Source of the DNA: Lachnospiraceae bacterium
GTDB taxonomy: Bacteria > Bacillota_A > Clostridia > Lachnospirales > Lachnospiraceae
Length of the DNA stretch: 5,764 nt
Direction: 5' to 3'
Assembly: GCA_017416055.1 (NCBI GenBank)
Contig: JAFQDI010000215.1
Coordinates: forward strand, 1 to 5,764
Shown in pieces: positions 4,697 through 5,764 of the stretch. The position numbers and the translations under genes are program-made. Position 1 is the first letter of the stretch. Each line of letters opens with the position of its first letter. Under the pieces are notes generated by a model. The model was not told the origin of the DNA and ran no database searches. It saw nothing but the letters and a program-made list of their open reading frames with translations.

Positions 4697-5764
4697 TTGG
4701 GAGATTCAATCGTATTTATGATTTTACTGCAGGTTTTTCTGATCGCATTGAACGCGATTTTTGCCTGCGCAGAGATCGCCGTGATCTCTATGAACGATAA
4801 CAAACTGGAAAAAATGGCGGACGAGGGAGATAAGCGGGCAATCCGGCTGGTGAATCTGACCAGTCAGCCGGCAAAGTTTTTGGCGACGATTCAGGTTGCG
4901 ATCACATTATCCGGTTTTTTGGGCAGTGCATTTGCAGCGGAGAACTTTTCGGACATACTGGTACAGTGGGTACTGAGTTTCGGAGTGAATATCCCGGCAG
5001 CAACGCTGGATGCGGTAGCGGTTGTGGTGATCACGCTGATTTTGTCCTATTTTACACTGGTCTTCGGAGAACTGGTGCCGAAGCGTGTGGCGATGAACAA
5101 GGCAGAATCCCTTGCGCTGGGCCTTTCCGGTCTGATCAGTGGAATCGCGAAGATATTCAAGCCGATTGTGTGGCTGTTAACGGCCTCCACCAACGGTGTT
5201 CTTCGTCTGATGGGAATTGATCCCAACGAGGAAAACGAGGAGGTCGGCGAGGAAGAGATTCGAATGATGGTGGATGCCGGAAATGAAAAGGGTGCCATTG
5301 ACAACGAAGAGAAAGAATTCATCGACAATGTATTTGAATTTGACAATCTGACTGCCGGCGAGATCGCGACGCACCGAACCGAGGTGGATGTCCTTATGAA
5401 AGAGGATACCGATGAAGAGTGGGCGGAAGTGATTCATGGCAGCCGTCACACCCTTTATGTGGTCTGCGGCGAGACGGTGGACGATGTGGTCGGCGTTCTG
5501 AATGCGAAGGATTATTTCCGGCTTGAAGACAGAAGCCGGGAAACGGTGATGAAGCATGCGGTGAAACCCGCTTACTTTGTGCCGGAAAACGTGAAAGCGG
5601 ATGTGTTATTCCGCAATATGAAGTATAATCGCAACAAGATGGCGGTTGTGCTGGACGAGTATGGCGGTATGAGTGGTATTGTGACGATCACTGACCTGGT
5701 CGAGCAGCTGGTTGGTGATCTGGACGGAGGCATTACCGAGGACGACACGGAGTGCATCAAACAG
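4697..5764 (+). CDS. CNNM/CorC-type membrane protein, DUF21 plus two CBS domains (3' end outside the window)
   Basis: The frame is open from TTG 4697 to the window end, giving 356 residues of a protein usually about 430-450 long. It belongs to the hemolysin C/CorC/CNNM family of integral membrane proteins implicated in magnesium or other divalent-cation export, although many bacterial members are annotated only as hemolysins. The N-terminal DUF21 domain has a first membrane helix at about 4-31 (ending CAEIAVIS, the family pattern of a helix with small and acidic residues), further hydrophobic segments at about 62-82, 100-125 and 138-165, and the conserved FGELVPKR at 123-130. An acidic linker (EENEEVGEEEI, 178-188) leads to the cytoplasmic CBS pair: the first at about 216-275, the second at about 285-342 with the signature VVLDEYGGMSGIVT at 317-330. 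The C-terminal CorC/HlyC transporter-associated domain would begin just past the edge. It is separated from purC by a terminator, and no clear promoter is visible in the 32 bases between the terminator and the start. Confidence 0.92.
   Translation, partial: MGDSIVFMILLQVFLIALNAIFACAEIAVISMNDNKLEKMADEGDKRAIRLVNLTSQPAKFLATIQVAITLSGFLGSAFAAENFSDILVQWVLSFGVNIPAATLDAVAVVVITLILSYFTLVFGELVPKRVAMNKAESLALGLSGLISGIAKIFKPIVWLLTASTNGVLRLMGIDPNEENEEVGEEEIRMMVDAGNEKGAIDNEEKEFIDNVFEFDNLTAGEIATHRTEVDVLMKEDTDEEWAEVIHGSRHTLYVVCGETVDDVVGVLNAKDYFRLEDRSRETVMKHAVKPAYFVPENVKADVLFRNMKYNRNKMAVVLDEYGGMSGIVTITDLVEQLVGDLDGGITEDDTECIKQ

Noticed and set aside
5177..5557. Minus-strand ORFs opposite the CNNM/CorC-type gene
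   Set aside because: They are shadows of a real membrane protein with DUF21 and CBS motifs on the plus strand.

Overview
The window looks like chromosomal DNA from an anaerobic Firmicute of the class Clostridia, probably a gut Lachnospiraceae-type organism. The grounds are near-balanced base composition by eye, strong GGAGG ribosome binding sites ahead of every complete gene, a TTG start, and a PurC of a type I associate with Clostridia. The taxonomic call is an inference from style. No mobile element, tRNA, rRNA or CRISPR array is visible.

Region 1 (1-2814, plus strand) is a sugar-catabolism-type cluster. It holds the 3' part of a TIM-barrel sugar phosphate isomerase/epimerase whose start lies outside the window, a complete Gfo/Idh/MocA-family NAD(P)-dependent oxidoreductase, and a second, clearly different TIM-barrel isomerase/epimerase. 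Directly after the second isomerase, in the same frame as its stop codon, lies a 39-codon stretch that reads as the C-terminal tail of another Gfo/Idh/MocA oxidoreductase. I interpret it as the remnant of a fourth gene lost by deletion. Pairing a Gfo/Idh enzyme with xylose-isomerase-like TIM barrels is typical of pathways that oxidise a sugar or cyclitol ring to a keto form and then isomerise, dehydrate or cleave it. The substrate cannot be read from the sequence.

Region 2 (2795-3598, minus strand) is an AraC-family regulator with an N-terminal cupin-like sensor domain. It is convergent with the cluster, and its last codons overlap the oxidoreductase remnant. It is the best candidate for local control of the sugar genes.

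Region 3 (3599-4664) starts with a 235-base divergent intergenic region carrying candidate promoters for the AraC gene and for purC, plus a small inverted repeat. It continues with purC (SAICAR synthase of purine synthesis, standing apart from other pur genes here) and a strong hairpin terminator. A 29-codon ORF of doubtful status lies between purC and the terminator.

Region 4 (4697 to the end) is a CNNM/CorC-type membrane protein (DUF21 plus two CBS domains), starting at TTG and cut by the window end. It is unrelated in function to its neighbours.

The most unusual items are the oxidoreductase remnant, the possible keto-sugar-processing logic of the cluster, and the inverted repeat ahead of the intact oxidoreductase. 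I did not find convincing evidence of a wholly new kind of system.
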